Assembly: GCA_021613535.1 (NCBI GenBank)
Contig: CP075495.1
Location: 14,012,001 to 14,076,000, forward strand
Length of the DNA: 64,000 nucleotides
DNA from: Adineta vaga
Taxonomy: Eukaryota; Rotifera
Reading direction: 5' to 3'
The notes below the pieces were generated by a model. That model was given only the letters and a program-made list of their open reading frames with translations. It ran no database searches and was not told the DNA's origin. Positions 14,121-25,893 of this stretch are shown here, in pieces. Position numbers and translations under genes: made by a program. How positions within the stretch are numbered: position 1 is the first letter of the stretch; each line of letters begins with the position of its first letter.

Positions 14121-15705
14121 TTATGTACGTTTTGTTTTTCGTCTTGTTGATTGAATTAAATGATCTTTTGATGAGGTTTGTTGAACTTGATTCGAATCAT
14201 AAATACTATCATCAAATGGTTGTTCACCTGTTGAAAGTAATAATGCAGAAGAGAGAGGATTTCGATGAGATACTCGATCTGAATGATGTCTTTTGGAACT
14301 CATTGGTGTTGGAATAAGTTTTGTCATTTGTAAGAACAATGAATTCGGTTTTTGAGAAATTTTTTTCTTATTTTGAATAGAATTATTTTCATTTGTTAAA
14401 GTTAAAGTATGATATTTACGAAATGCTGATGCTAATGTTCTTGGATGATTTGAAAGATCCTAAACATTAGGAAAAAAACAAAGAAGTTAAAAAATTATTG
14501 AATATTAAATTTCATTTTCATACTTGAAGAGAAGCAACAAGATGAAATCGATGTCGACTTTGATATGGTACTGATTTCTCATCCGTATGTTTTCGACGTA
14601 ATTTTCCTGTTGATTTCCAGTATTGAAAAAATGCTGTCCAATCAACTGTTGATACTAATTGAATATCAAATTGAAAATTCTCTCGATAATGTGAACGTGC
14701 TTGATCAATATAGGATTCCAATGTTTGTGAAATAGTTGATCCATAAATGGCATCGAAAATATCATTTAGATTCGTTGCATATCGACATGGAACATGACTA
14801 TCTAGATTCCATTCGACAACAAGTCCTTCTTGTGTTAAACCAACTAGAACATCATGTGAATGTTGACGAACAAATTGAAAATATTGACAAAGAAAATTTT
14901 GTGGAACGGGACCACGAAGAAGTCGAATACAATTATTTTTATTTCTATTATCATTATAAAGTGTAACGTGTTTGATTAATTGACCAATATTTGGTGTTTG
15001 AGTTGAATGAACATAGATTTCCGGTTGATGTTGTTGTTGTTCAATTGAAGTTGATATAAGAGAAAAACGGCCATTTTGATCGGTTTTTATAAAAACTTTA
15101 TAACCATCTTCATCATGACATTCAAGATAATCATTTGGAATTCGATGACCATCACTCGTTGAAACAGATGAACGATGAACACATTCTGCTCGAAAAATAG
15201 AACCTTGAGGATATTCTTTATTTGACCATTGCGATGAAGAATTTGATTCTTGAAAATAACCTAAAACACGATCTCGTGACATAAAAACGATCGACGATAT
15301 AGCCGTTGTTGTTGTAAATGCAATCAATTGTTCAAGATTTGTAAAAATTCGTGCAATACGTTGTCCATTACGAATAAATTCAAATAAACCTTTGAATAAA
15401 TCCGTCATAGCAAATGTACAATGTTCTGGATAAATATCAAATTGATCCGATTGATTTTCATATTGTTTCAATGGTGTTAGTAAAAGTTTATTGGAAACAT
15501 TTCGATCAAAGAAAAATATCGTTCGATAATTATCTTCATTATTATTATCATCATTGGGATTGAAAAACGAGATCACTAATGGTAATTGATGAGCTGTTCG
15601 TTTAAGAATATGTTTCAATGAGCTGTATGTATCACTCCATATACATCGAGATATAATCTCTTGTCGAAAACGAATCGTTTCATTTGTATTAAATATTCTG
15701 CTCAT
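14121..15705 (-). CDS. Unidentified protein, possible CABIT-like region
   Basis: Two exons on the minus strand, 14524-15705 and 14121-14459, joined in phase 0 (CAA, then GATCTT). The protein is about 508 residues with no signal peptide or membrane segment. It holds alternating hydrophobic beta-like stretches: IFTNLEQLIAFTTTTAISSI, SRDRVLGYFQES, FRAECVHRSS and ECHDEDGYKVFIKTDQNGRF. The last resembles the style of CABIT domains (Themis/GAREM family), but I cannot confirm it. The C-terminal about 110 residues are basic, Ser/Arg-rich and probably disordered. The start is the first ATG of the open frame. It is transcribed divergently from the BAHCC1-like gene. Function unknown. Confidence 0.6.
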
Positions 15706-16475
15706 TTTGTTTTCGAACGGTAAATATTTGAGTATGTTATGTTAGCAACACATATGCCTATTTCTGTACTCCACGCTTGATCGAACGACGGAGGATAATG
15801 ACGTAAATATCGATTAGTAGTCGTGTAGTATTGAGAAAAAGAAAAAAGAAAAAAGTCAGGAAGTGTCTGTGAGATATTAAAGTACAATTTTTTTTCTAAG
15901 CAACTCGATTTATAAATGAAATTGAGAGGCTGATACAACATCAGCGTAATTGTTTATTCAAGGAATACTAAAAATATAAAACATATCACGCAACTATCTA
16001 TGTCGTATATAAAACGTCTATTTGGATCATTTGTATGTCAAATAAAACTACAGAATACGTAAAAAAACAACCAAGAACAACTAGTGCGTAATTGATGTTC
16101 TTGCCTTTTGATACTCTCTTTTTTTAACGTTAATGTTTTTTTTCTTCTTACTTGATATGATCATATTCGAGTCTTAATATTAGAAATTATGTTTTCTTTT
16201 TGAAAAGAAATTCTTCTCATTTATCGATTGATTGAGAAAATATCACGTAAACTATTGCTGATTTTTTTTCTTCCTTAACATGCATTGAATTACGCAAGTC
16301 TTTTTTCTCTTTTTCTTTCTATTAATCATTTTTAGTTATATTCGTTCTCTTTTCTACTATAGATATTTCCTTGTTGTTTTTTTTTTTGCTTTTTCTTTCA
16401 CCGTGTCAGCAATTCTCGTTCTCAAATGGCGTCGTCATTAATCGTAGAGAAAAAGAAAAGAATAAATGCAACAAG
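15706..16475. other. Divergent upstream region, unidentified gene (-) and BAHCC1-like gene (+)
   Basis: About 770 nt, AT-rich, T-runs frequent toward the right end. A short minus-strand open frame (15702-15941) has no recognisable content. Promoters for both neighbours must be here, but no specific site can be named. Confidence 0.45.
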
Positions 16476-18741
16476 ATGAAAACTGACAATTCATCGTCTT
16501 CGCGACTCAATATTATGATACCACAGTTTCAGCAATTATTACCATTAGAAGCAAATTTAACAGGTAGAATAATTTCTAAAGATAAAATAGAAACAATATC
16601 AAATAATGATTTGTTTTTTTCTTTTGCATATAGGAAGTTGGTTAAATCCTTATTTTTCTTCAGAAACATTACTAACGACAGCAAACAAACTCTTATCACC
16701 CCCGATTTCTATTACACCTACATCAATTTGCACCGGTTAGTTAAATAAACGAATAGATTCTCTGGAATGTTTTCATTGTTTTTCTCTTTCTATTTAGATT
16801 TATCTGAGAGTGAATATCAACCAATTGATCTTTCATTAACACGTAAATATTCACTTTCCTCCCCACCATTATCGAATATAAATAGTGAATCAATCGATTT
16901 AATTGATTGTACATCATTACATTCAACAATGACTCCATCGAATCATGACAAACAATTTGTTTCAACATTTAAATCAACGAAACAATGTTCAAATTTTAGT
17001 ATTGAACATATTCTATCTTCATCATTTCGATCTCCAACTTATGAATTTCTTTCCATACGATATCGACATATTCAAAGTATATTTTCCAAGAAAAAAATTC
17101 GTCATTTTTCCGATCGTTATCTTCATCAAATAATTCATCGAAAGAAAAAGAAACATTCAACTTATTCATTACAAAATTCTCATCGACCTCAGCAAATCTT
17201 TCTTAGATATATCTTAGATTTTTATAATGATTTAATTAAACAACAAAAGCAGATAACACAAGTCGAGAATTTCTATACCAATGATGCTCTGGGACAATTA
17301 GCTGAGATTGCATGTAAACTTGATCTACGTCAGAAACGATCGTTATTAAATGAGAATAGTTTAACTATTGAACATTGTACTTTATTAATCAAACAATGTG
17401 AACATATGATCAAACAAATCTATCGAAAATATCTAAATAGGAAAATTGTCAAACGAATTCGTGTCAATGAAAGAATTCTTCTAAAAAAAAGATTTCTTCA
17501 TTTTATATTATCATTATTGAATATTTTACAGACGAAAAAGAATATTCTATCAAACAAATTCAATTCGACGCATTGTCATTTATTCTTGTCAGATATCGAA
17601 AAGAAAGAAATGAAAGGTCAAATGGAAAAATCGATTTGTTTTCATCTGAAATCTGATGAAACTATCACAAATCTGGATATATTAATACCGCATAATGGCC
17701 TTATTTACGAAGCTTTTATTCAACGCATTGATAATTATGATGATTTATTACTTGTACGATTACATCATGAAAGACAATCGTATTTGATACCCATCCATGA
17801 TTTATGTCGTTTGGCATGTCCAAAAATGATACCAGAAGATTTTCATAGTCTATCGAAAGGTTTACGTGTTTGTGCATATTGGAGTACAAGCCTACGTGGT
17901 CTTCATCCTGCTATTGTAAGGAAACTACCGACAGAAATCAATGAATCATCGATGGTAGGATTAGTTTTTGATGATGGTGATACAGGATTAATTAAACTTA
18001 ATGAAATACGATTATTACCAGATGATTATGATATCAGAGGTATGTCTATAGATTCGTTATTAGATTATCTTAGTTTTTTATTTAAGGAATCTGTCTCGAC
18101 GAATGGCGTGTATCTTCCAGTCAACTTCCTACTTCTTCTTCGTCGTCGTCATCGAGTCGTCGAAGGTCTTGTCGTACTGCATCGAATGCATCTACTAGTA
18201 CAACTACGTCTCTGAAACGATTAAAATCAGCTAAAACATCTCCAATTATACTTCCTCTATGGACATTAAATTCTCGAAATTCATCTTTACGTCGTTATGA
18301 CAATAAAGAAACGATTCTAATCGGTGATTGTGTTGTTTTACATGGTGTTGATAAATCTTTATCTTATATTGGCAAGGTGCTCAAATTCTATCACAACAAA
18401 TCTATTCAACAGGATGTTGTCAAAATTCAATGGTATTACAGTCCGCACGAAACGCGAAAAGGAGTTCGAAAAACTGATCTACCCGTAAGTTTATCTTAAT
18501 GAAAATTCCTTCTTTTTCTACATTTAGTTGTTCTCTCTTATTGAAGGGTGCTCTTTATGAAAGTACACATATTGATGAAAATCCTATTGCAAGTATAAAA
18601 TACAAAGGTACTATATATGAATCGTATGATGATTATGTAAACAAAACTGATTATGGTCAACGACGAAACGAGACGGATTTTTATCTTGTTGGTCATTACA
18701 ATCCAACAACAGGTACATTAAAACGATACAATGATAAATAA
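16476..18741 (+). CDS. BAHCC1/TNRC18-like chromatin reader with Tudor-like and BAH domains
   Basis: Five exons: 16476-16563, 16634-16735, 16798-18039, 18087-18484 and 18547-18741, all in phase. The N-terminal half is Ser/Lys-rich with no known domain. From about 17690 a tandem-Tudor-like region carries GLRVCAYWSTSLRGLHPAIV and VFDDGDTGLIKLNEIRLLP, close to the BAHCC1/TNRC18 region that binds methylated histone H4K20. A BAH domain spans about 18320-18741, with IGDCVVLHG, YIGKVLKFY, IQWYYSPHETRKG, GALYESTHIDEN and FYLVGHYNPTTG. The last two match the TNRC18/BAHCC1 sequence following ALYQS.H.DEN, and this BAH type reads H3K27me3 in mammals. At about 670 residues it is far shorter than the vertebrate proteins (over 2,500). 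The start is the first ATG of a frame that splices correctly; an upstream non-coding exon is possible. Confidence 0.8.
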
Positions 18742-19104
18742 AAGAATTATTTTATTGATTACGACAAGCAATAAGAAATTATAGAACGATATTTTGTTTT
18801 GTTTTGCCGGTGATATTGATGATTTTTAGTTGTTGATGTTGTTGTTGTTGTTCCATGATGTGTATATGTATATATATATATATATATCTAATCATTGTTT
18901 AGCAATCAAGAGACTTACTGAAGTCATAATTATACTATATAATTCATATATTTTCTGTGCTTATTATTGATGCCTTTTTTTTTCTTAAACAAGAATTAAA
19001 ATTGATGACTTATAGATGATTGAAAAATGTTTTGAATAATAAACTTGTTTTTATGATATACTATGAGTAGTATCATTCTCTAGTCTTATGTCATTTATGT
19101 TTAG
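18742..19104. other. Intergenic spacer between convergent genes, with TA microsatellite
   Basis: About 360 nt with GTTGTTGTTG and TA repeats (about 18867-18888), between the BAHCC1-like stop and the 3' end of the Ly6-like gene. Nothing else seen. Confidence 0.5.
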
Positions 19105-19620
19105 TCAACTTTCAAAAAAGCGAAAGAAAACTAGAGAAGAATTGAATAGAAAGAGAAGAAAGGATAAACTATTAGTTAAAGATGTATGATTACAAAAATC
19201 AGTGTCACAAAAACAGAATTTTTTCACTTTTTCTCTCATTTTAACATCACGACATCCGTTTGCTGCATTCAAACCAATCATACTTGCTTTTGTTAAATCT
19301 TCACTTGTGAAACATCGTCGATCTGTATCAGGTATTTCATCAACCATTCGTATTGCTTTTTCTCGTTCAGCTTTTGTCTTTGGTTCGATAACTTCATATG
19401 ACATCCAACATTTTCCATCACATGGTTCAGCTGAATGTTGAGTAAAATCAAAATGACGTAAACAAGCGAATTTTCTTGATTCAGCAAATCTTTCTTCATC
19501 AGATTTTAATGTATCACAACGCCAGCATCGTAATGGCGTCTGACCAAATCCACCGAATTGACTATGGAGAATATTTATTTGTGTTCCAATTAGAAGGAGA
19601 AATGATACAACTATCGTCAT
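19105..19620 (-). CDS. Ly6/uPAR-like (three-finger) GPI-anchored protein
   Basis: Single exon, 171 residues. An N-terminal signal peptide (about residues 1-20, VVSFLLLIGTQINIL) is followed by LRCWRCDT, a Cys-rich middle with CDGKCWMSYE and RRCFT, and the closing motif GCRD...FCFCDTDFCN. The CxxC start and the Cys-Asp-x-x-x-Cys-Asn end are typical of Ly6/uPAR three-finger domains, here with a long central insert (about 170 residues overall against a usual 120-130). The C-terminal stretch SLSFLLFLFNSSLVFFRFF is hydrophobic, consistent with a GPI-attachment signal. Such proteins sit on the outer cell surface; in other animals members modulate receptors or channels. The partner here is unknown. 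Confidence 0.75.
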   Translation of the reverse strand: MTIVVSFLLLIGTQINILHSQFGGFGQTPLRCWRCDTLKSDEERFAESRKFACLRHFDFTQHSAEPCDGKCWMSYEVIEPKTKAEREKAIRMVDEIPDTDRRCFTSEDLTKASMIGLNAANGCRDVKMREKVKKFCFCDTDFCNHTSLTNSLSFLLFLFNSSLVFFRFFES

Positions 19621-19901
19621 TGTAGTTTTACAACATCAAATGTATTCTAACGCTGACGACAACAAACGTTTGTTAAGGATTAATAGTCGGGCACGTCCGT
19701 AAGAAAGAAAAGAATGTTTACCTTGTGCTAAAGGAAGATATTCTTTTGTTTGAGCTAGTCAATGAATAAAATTGTATGCCTACGTTATGTCATATTCAGA
19801 AGACTTTTACGATTAGGATCAATAAGAAAAATGTCGAAAGGAAAAGAAGAAAAGAAAATTCATTTCTTTTAATTTTCCTTTTTAACTATTCGATAATTTA
19901 T

Positions 19902-21059
19902 TCAAAGAAGTATCTGTAATCCAATACCCCATTTACATTTCTGTCTCGTCCATGAATAGGAATTAAATGCTTGTAAAACAAGTGGAAAATAACGAAATTG
20001 ATGAGTTAAAGCAATACACAATTCATTTTGACTATTCACTAATGTATTTACACGTAAACCTATTGTATTCAAATACCATTGAGACATTAAACTAAATTTA
20101 ATACGTTGATGTTGATAATGATCTGTATGTTTTTCCATTAGTAAACCAATAGTGAAATTAGGTTGAATACAACGTTGAATACCAATTAAATAATGTTGAA
20201 TTGGACGATAGAGATTACATTTAAATACTAAAGAATCAGAAGAACGTTTGAATCGCAATGCAATATCTGCTAGATTTTCTTTTGAAGTTATCTAAAGTCA
20301 TAAGATATGTATTAGATGAATTATTGAATAACCTAATTGTAATACTTTAAAATCAATGCCACCGTCAATTTGAAGATTCATACGTCGCCATAAACATGAT
20401 AGGCAACGAAATTGAATACCAGATGATTGTTGTCGCGTTCCATATTCACCAATTAATTCATATATACCATCAAGACATCGATATTCGATATGTGACCAAA
20501 GTTGTTTCTGTTGTGTTTTTCTTCCAAAACGAAATGTTGTTGTCAATGATGGTGTCCAGCGATGATTGATACCAAACATGAAATTTCTATCAATTGTATG
20601 AAATTTTATCATACCATTCAGTTGATTTTGTTGTTGAAATGAATTTGTAACTGTATTTAATTCGTTTCTTCCGATTAAACTATATAATGTAAGATTATTC
20701 AAATCTAATTTATATTGTTCTAAATTTTGTTGATCTATTTGCATATTGATACCAACATTGAATTCAGGTAAATGTAATAGAGAAGCTAAATGATATGTAC
20801 TTATACCTAATGTAAATGCTGATTGATGAAATAGACCATTGATAAGATTGAAAAAATGAGTTAATTCATCATATCGATCAACTGAATTTGAATTAAGAAT
20901 TGAATGATGGCAATCAAGAGAATTTCGTATTGCACGAAGACGAAGTTCATTATCAAGTATTTGAATTGTTCTTATTTTTGGACTAATTGTATTATTAGAG
21001 TATACATTTTGTGGTCGTGATATACAACAACTATTAGAACAACAGTAATCAGAAGACAT
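19902..21059 (-). CDS. Probable mitochondrial outer-membrane beta-barrel, Tom40-like (divergent)
   Basis: Two exons, 20346-21059 and 19902-20291, joined in phase 0 across a 54-nt intron. About 368 residues. After a Cys-rich N terminus and a helix-like region (YDELTHFFNLINGLFHQSAF), the sequence becomes a long series of alternating polar/hydrophobic strands, for example FNVGINMQID, MFGINHRWTPSLTTTFRFG and FTIGLLMEK. It ends KCKWGIGLQILL, resembling the Tom40 ending KFQCGFGL. Length (human Tom40 about 361) and strand pattern fit Tom40, the general import pore of mitochondria, but identity is low and VDAC or another porin-fold protein remains possible. The start is the first ATG of the open frame. 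Confidence 0.55.
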
Positions 21060-21268
21060 TTCCTCTTCTCTATAAAAGTAAGTTTTTAATTCAAAGAAAT
21101 GGCGCGATATTAACGATTAAATCGAATTCAGATGTTTATTTCTTCTTCTTCTTCTTCGAAAGAGACAAGATTCGAAAAAAAACGAATCAATGATTACGAA
21201 CAATAAATGATAATCATTTTATTTCAAAAATTCGATGAAAAAATTATTGTTCATTATAGAATTTTTCA

Positions 21269-24200
21269 TTAAGTAGGGCAACTATTTAGATGAAAAGTGC
21301 CGTTACATAAACAAGCATATGGATATTGTGGAATGGAAGTCACGATACAATGACCAGATAAACAATTCAAAGGACATTCTATAGAATAAAAATATGGTAG
21401 ATCATTTTATGAGTAGAAACTTATTTACCAGATTGTTGATTATTTATTTCACAATTTCTACCACTGAAGTTATTCAGGCATGCACAGGTGTATGAATCGT
21501 TACCTTCGATGCACGTACCATTATTTGCACATGGTGATGAATTGCATGGACTGCTGACATTTTGATATTCATGACAAGTATATCCACTAGTATGCGGTGG
21601 ACATATACATTCAAAAGTATCATTTTTTGCCACACAGGTACCACCATTTAAACATGGTTCATATTGACATACATGGAATTCATCTAAATTTTGTTCACAA
21701 TACTTTCCTGTTGCATGAAATGGACAAATACAGCCTACGCCTTCACTTTGAATATTATAGCAGGTACCGCCATTGTGACACGGTGAGAAGCTACATAAAT
21801 TCAATGATTCACTAAGTTCACAATTATATCCGGATGTACCTGGTGGACATTCACATCGATATGTACCATTGGTAACAACGCAACTACCACCGTTAACACA
21901 TGACGAAGATGCACACGGATCGTATATAACTTCTTGTTCGCAGAAACGACCAGTTCTATCATAACCGCAATAACAGTAAAACTCACTATTATTACTTCCA
22001 GAATAACAATGGCCATTGTTCAGGCAAGGAGACGAAGCGCACGGATGAGAAGCACTATAATATTCACAGAATTTTCCTGTTCTATCTGCTTGACATAAAC
22101 ATTCAAATGTACCATTAGTAGGAATACAAGTACCGCCCGAAATACAAGGCCATGACGAACATGGATTTAGTGATAAAATTTCTTCACAATAACGTCCAGT
22201 AATATCCAAAGGACATGCACAGAACGATTCATTCCTGTATACATAACAACTACCACCATTGTAACAAGTCATATAGTCACACAGATTCGATGATGTATTA
22301 CCATAGTTTTCTTGACAATATTGACCACTTGTGGAAGATGGACAGGCACAATATGAATAGTTTCCATTTGAATAACAACTACCACCATTGTAACAGGTCA
22401 TGTAGTCACATAGATTCGATGATGAATTGCCATAGTTTTCTTGACAATATTGACCACTGGTATATGCTGGACAGATGCAAAATGAAAAGTTACCATATGC
22501 TTGACAGGTACCACCATTGTAGCAAGGAGTAAAGTCGCATGGATTCGATGATGAATTACCGTAACTGTATTCACAATAATAACCACTGGCGTGAGGTGGA
22601 CACACACAATATGAATAGTTTCCATTGGCAAAGCAGGTACCGCCGTTGTAACAGGTCATTTGATGGCAGGGATTCTGTGTTGTATTACCATAGTTGTATT
22701 CACAATAATAACCACTTGTGGAAGATGGACAGGCACAATATGAATAGTTTCCATTTGAATAACAACTACCACCATTGTAACAAGTCATAAAGTCACACAG
22801 ATTCGATGATGTATTACCATAGTTATACTCACAATGTTGACCACTTGTATATGCTGGACAGATACAATATGAAAAGTTACCATATGCTTGACAGGTGCCA
22901 CCATTGTAGCAAGGAGTAAAGTCGCATGGATTCGATGATGAATTACCGTAACTGTATTCACAATAATAACCACTGGCGTGAGGTGGACACACACAATATG
23001 AATAGTTTCCATTGGCAAAGCAGGTACCACCGTTGTAACAGGTCATGTGATTGCAAGGATTCGATGATGAATTACCATAGTTGTATTCACAATAATAACC
23101 ACTTGTGGAAGATGGACAGGCACAATATGAATAGTTTCCATTGGCAAAGCAGGTACCACCGTTGTAACAGGTCATGTGATTGCAAGGATTCGATGATGAA
23201 TTACCATAGTTATACTCACAATGTTGACCACTTGTATATGCTGGACAGATACAATGTGAAAAGTTACCATATGCTTGACAGGTGCCACCATTGTAGCAAG
23301 GAGTAAAGTCGCATGGATTCGATGATGAATTACCGTAACTGTATTCACAATAATAACCACTGGCGTGAGGTGGACACACACAATATGAATAGTTTCCATT
23401 GGCAAAGCAGGTACCACCGTTGTAACAGGTCATGTGATTGCAAGGATTCGATGATGAATTACCATAGTTATACTCACAATGTTGACCACTTGTATATGCT
23501 GGACAGATGCAAAATGAAAAGTTACCATATGCTTGACAGGTACCACCATTGTAGCAAGGAGTAAAGTCGCATGGACTCGATGATGAATTACCATAACTTT
23601 GTTCACAATAATAGCCGGTGACGTTAGGTGGACACATACAATATGAATAGTTTCCATTGGCAAAGCAGGTACCGCCGTTGTAACAGGTCATGTGATTGCA
23701 AGGATTCGATGATGAATTACCATAGTTGTATTCACAATAATAACCACTTGTGGAAGATGGACAGGCACAATATGAATAGTTTCCATTGGCAAAGCAGGTA
23801 CCACCGTTGTAACAGGTCATGTGATTGCAAGGATTCGATGATGAATTACCATAGTTATACTCACAATGTTGACCACTTGTATATGCTGGACAGATACAAT
23901 GTGAAAAGTTACCATATGCTTGACAGGTGCCACCATTGTAGCAAGGAGTAAAGTCGCATGGATTCGATGATGAATTACCGTAACTGTATTCACAATAATA
24001 ACCACTGGCGTGAGGTGGACACACACAATATGAATAGTTTCCATTGGCAAAGCAGGTACCACCGTTGTAACAGGTCATGTGATTGCAAGGATTCGATGAT
24101 GAATTACCATAGTTATACTCACAATGTTGACCACTTGTATATGCTGGACAGATACAATATGAAAAGTTACCATATGCTTGACAGGTGCCACCATTGTAGC

Positions 24201-25111
24201 AAGGAGTAAAGTCGCATGGATTCGATGATGAATTACCGTAACTGTATTCACAATAATAACCACTGGCGTGAGGTGGACACACACAATATGAATAGTTTCC
24301 ATTGGCAAAGCAGGTACCACCGTTGTAACAGGTCATGTGATTGCAAGGATTCGATGATGAATTACCATAGTTATACTCACAATGTTGACCACTTGTATAT
24401 GCTGGACAGATACAATATGAAAAGTTACCATATGCTTGACAGGTGCCACCATTGTAGCAAGGAGTAAAGTCGCATGGATTCGATGATGAATTACCGTAAC
24501 TGTATTCACAATAATAGCCGCTGGCGTGAGGTGGACACACACAATATGAATAGTTTCCATTGGCAAAGCAGGTACCACCGTTGTAACAGGTCATGTGATT
24601 GCAAGGATTCGATGATGAATTACCATAGTTGTATTCACAATAATAACCACTTGTGGAAGATGGACAGGCACAATATGAATAGTTTCCATTGGCAAAGCAG
24701 GTACCACCGTTGTAACAGGTCATGAAGTCACATGGATTAGCTAAAAGAAATAAAAGGTGTTGAAAAGGGGATGAAACAGAATTTTGAATATAGAGAGTTC
24801 ACTTGTGTTTATGGTGTCTTCTTGAGTTTGGCACATCATGCCAGTAAAACCGGGTTTACAAAGACATGTAAAACAACTAGTCGTATTGGTTGTTTGACAT
24901 ATACCGTCGTTGGCGCATGTTACATAGTCACACATGTTCACTATAACAGAGGGTTATCGAAAACTCACAAAAAGAGTGGTGTTTGGTTCAACAAACCTTG
25001 GAGATTTTGACATCCGGTATCTGTTTGACGTAAGAAGGAATGTTCATTGGCAAAAACATTCGTGAATATCAATATTACTATTACTGATAGGGAAATCAGT
25101 AAATGTTTCAT
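21269..25111 (-). CDS. Secreted protein with about 27 EGF-like domains (EGF paralogue A)
   Basis: Four exons: 24997-25111 (signal peptide MKHLLISLSVIVILIF...), 24803-24940 (one EGF domain), 21429-24740 (about 26 EGF domains in one huge exon) and 21269-21378 (cap). All inner junctions are phase 1. The large exon has repeats of 43 residues, each with six Cys in EGF order (xCYNGGTCxxxGNxSxCxCPxxxSGxxCE). The first about 19 are almost identical and fall into three types, distinguished by CACPSSTSG, CVCPPHASG and CICPAYTSG. The last six or seven are diverged. Each homogenised unit carries two N-glycosylation sequons (NYS/NFS and NSS). The cap ECPLNC...C is shared with the two neighbouring paralogues. 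No membrane segment is seen, so an extracellular adhesive or matrix role is inferred. No calcium-binding EGF consensus (DxxEC) is evident. Confidence 0.85.
22144..24740 (-). repeat. Tandem array of about 20 coding 129-bp units with 258-bp higher-order period
   Basis: Inside the large exon of EGF gene A, the 129-bp units (43 codons) are near-identical. From about 23817 to 24590 the alternating B-C pair repeats with a strict 258-bp period (for example 23817, 24075 and 24333). Elsewhere a third unit type interrupts the alternation to give A-B-C triplets of 387 bp. The period is a multiple of three throughout, so copy-number change keeps the reading frame. Confidence 0.9.
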
Positions 25112-25893
25112 TGTTTTGAGTTTCAATCGGAATGGTTGATAGTGTGCTTAGGAGAGCCGAACTATATATATATGTAAAAGTTGATTAATAAATAAGGATT
25201 AAAAAATAATTCCGGAGTCATGCATATTGTGATTTCTCTATGAGAGTTGTTTTGAATTGATAAATATTTAATTTTCAGCACACCTGTGTTCTGTTATATC
25301 TATATTTATTTTGAAGGCTTGTGGTGTTTTTCATATATATTGTTGGATTAGGAAATCAATATATAATTGGACTGAAGTGGGAGTAACATTTAATTTTTTC
25401 GATAGAAGAAATAGATATTATTTGAATTGATCATTTGGTCACTGAAATATTGGTCACAAAAGTCTAATTTCTATTAATAGAGTTATTCGAAATAAACCAC
25501 TCATATACGCATTGAATGAAGTTTAACTATAAATTCAAAATTGAGTGGAAATTCTGTTTTTCTTTACGATATCGTCAGCATGTAATTTGTTTTTTATTCT
25601 CTGAAAAAGCACATAAAAGTTCTCTGACAGTCAATTAATTCGATTTTTTGTACAATGAATCAATTCATCATTCTCCGTTTGTTACGATAGATTACCGTCT
25701 TAAAATCAGAGTTCTCAATTATACATTTTTACCAGATAGAAAGTATTTATTTTGCATCAATAATAAAAGAACTTGTTTAAAAATTCGAAGTAGGATATAT
25801 TGAGAAAAGACATACCGTCCATATATTTCAATTAGTCAATTTTTTCTCTGACAAGACAAAGCGTGATAGTTTTGTATTAGATGAAGTGGTCAA
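25112..25893. other. Spacer between EGF genes A and B
   Basis: About 780 nt, AT-rich. It contains the upstream region of gene A and the 3' flank of gene B. No coding potential or RNA recognised. Confidence 0.5.

Noticed and set aside
22200-24725. Many plus- and minus-strand open frames of 70-130 codons rich in Asn, His and Ser overlapping the EGF array
   Set aside because: They are shadow frames of the repeated EGF exon; their periodicity follows the 129-bp repeat and they lack starts or splice signals of their own.
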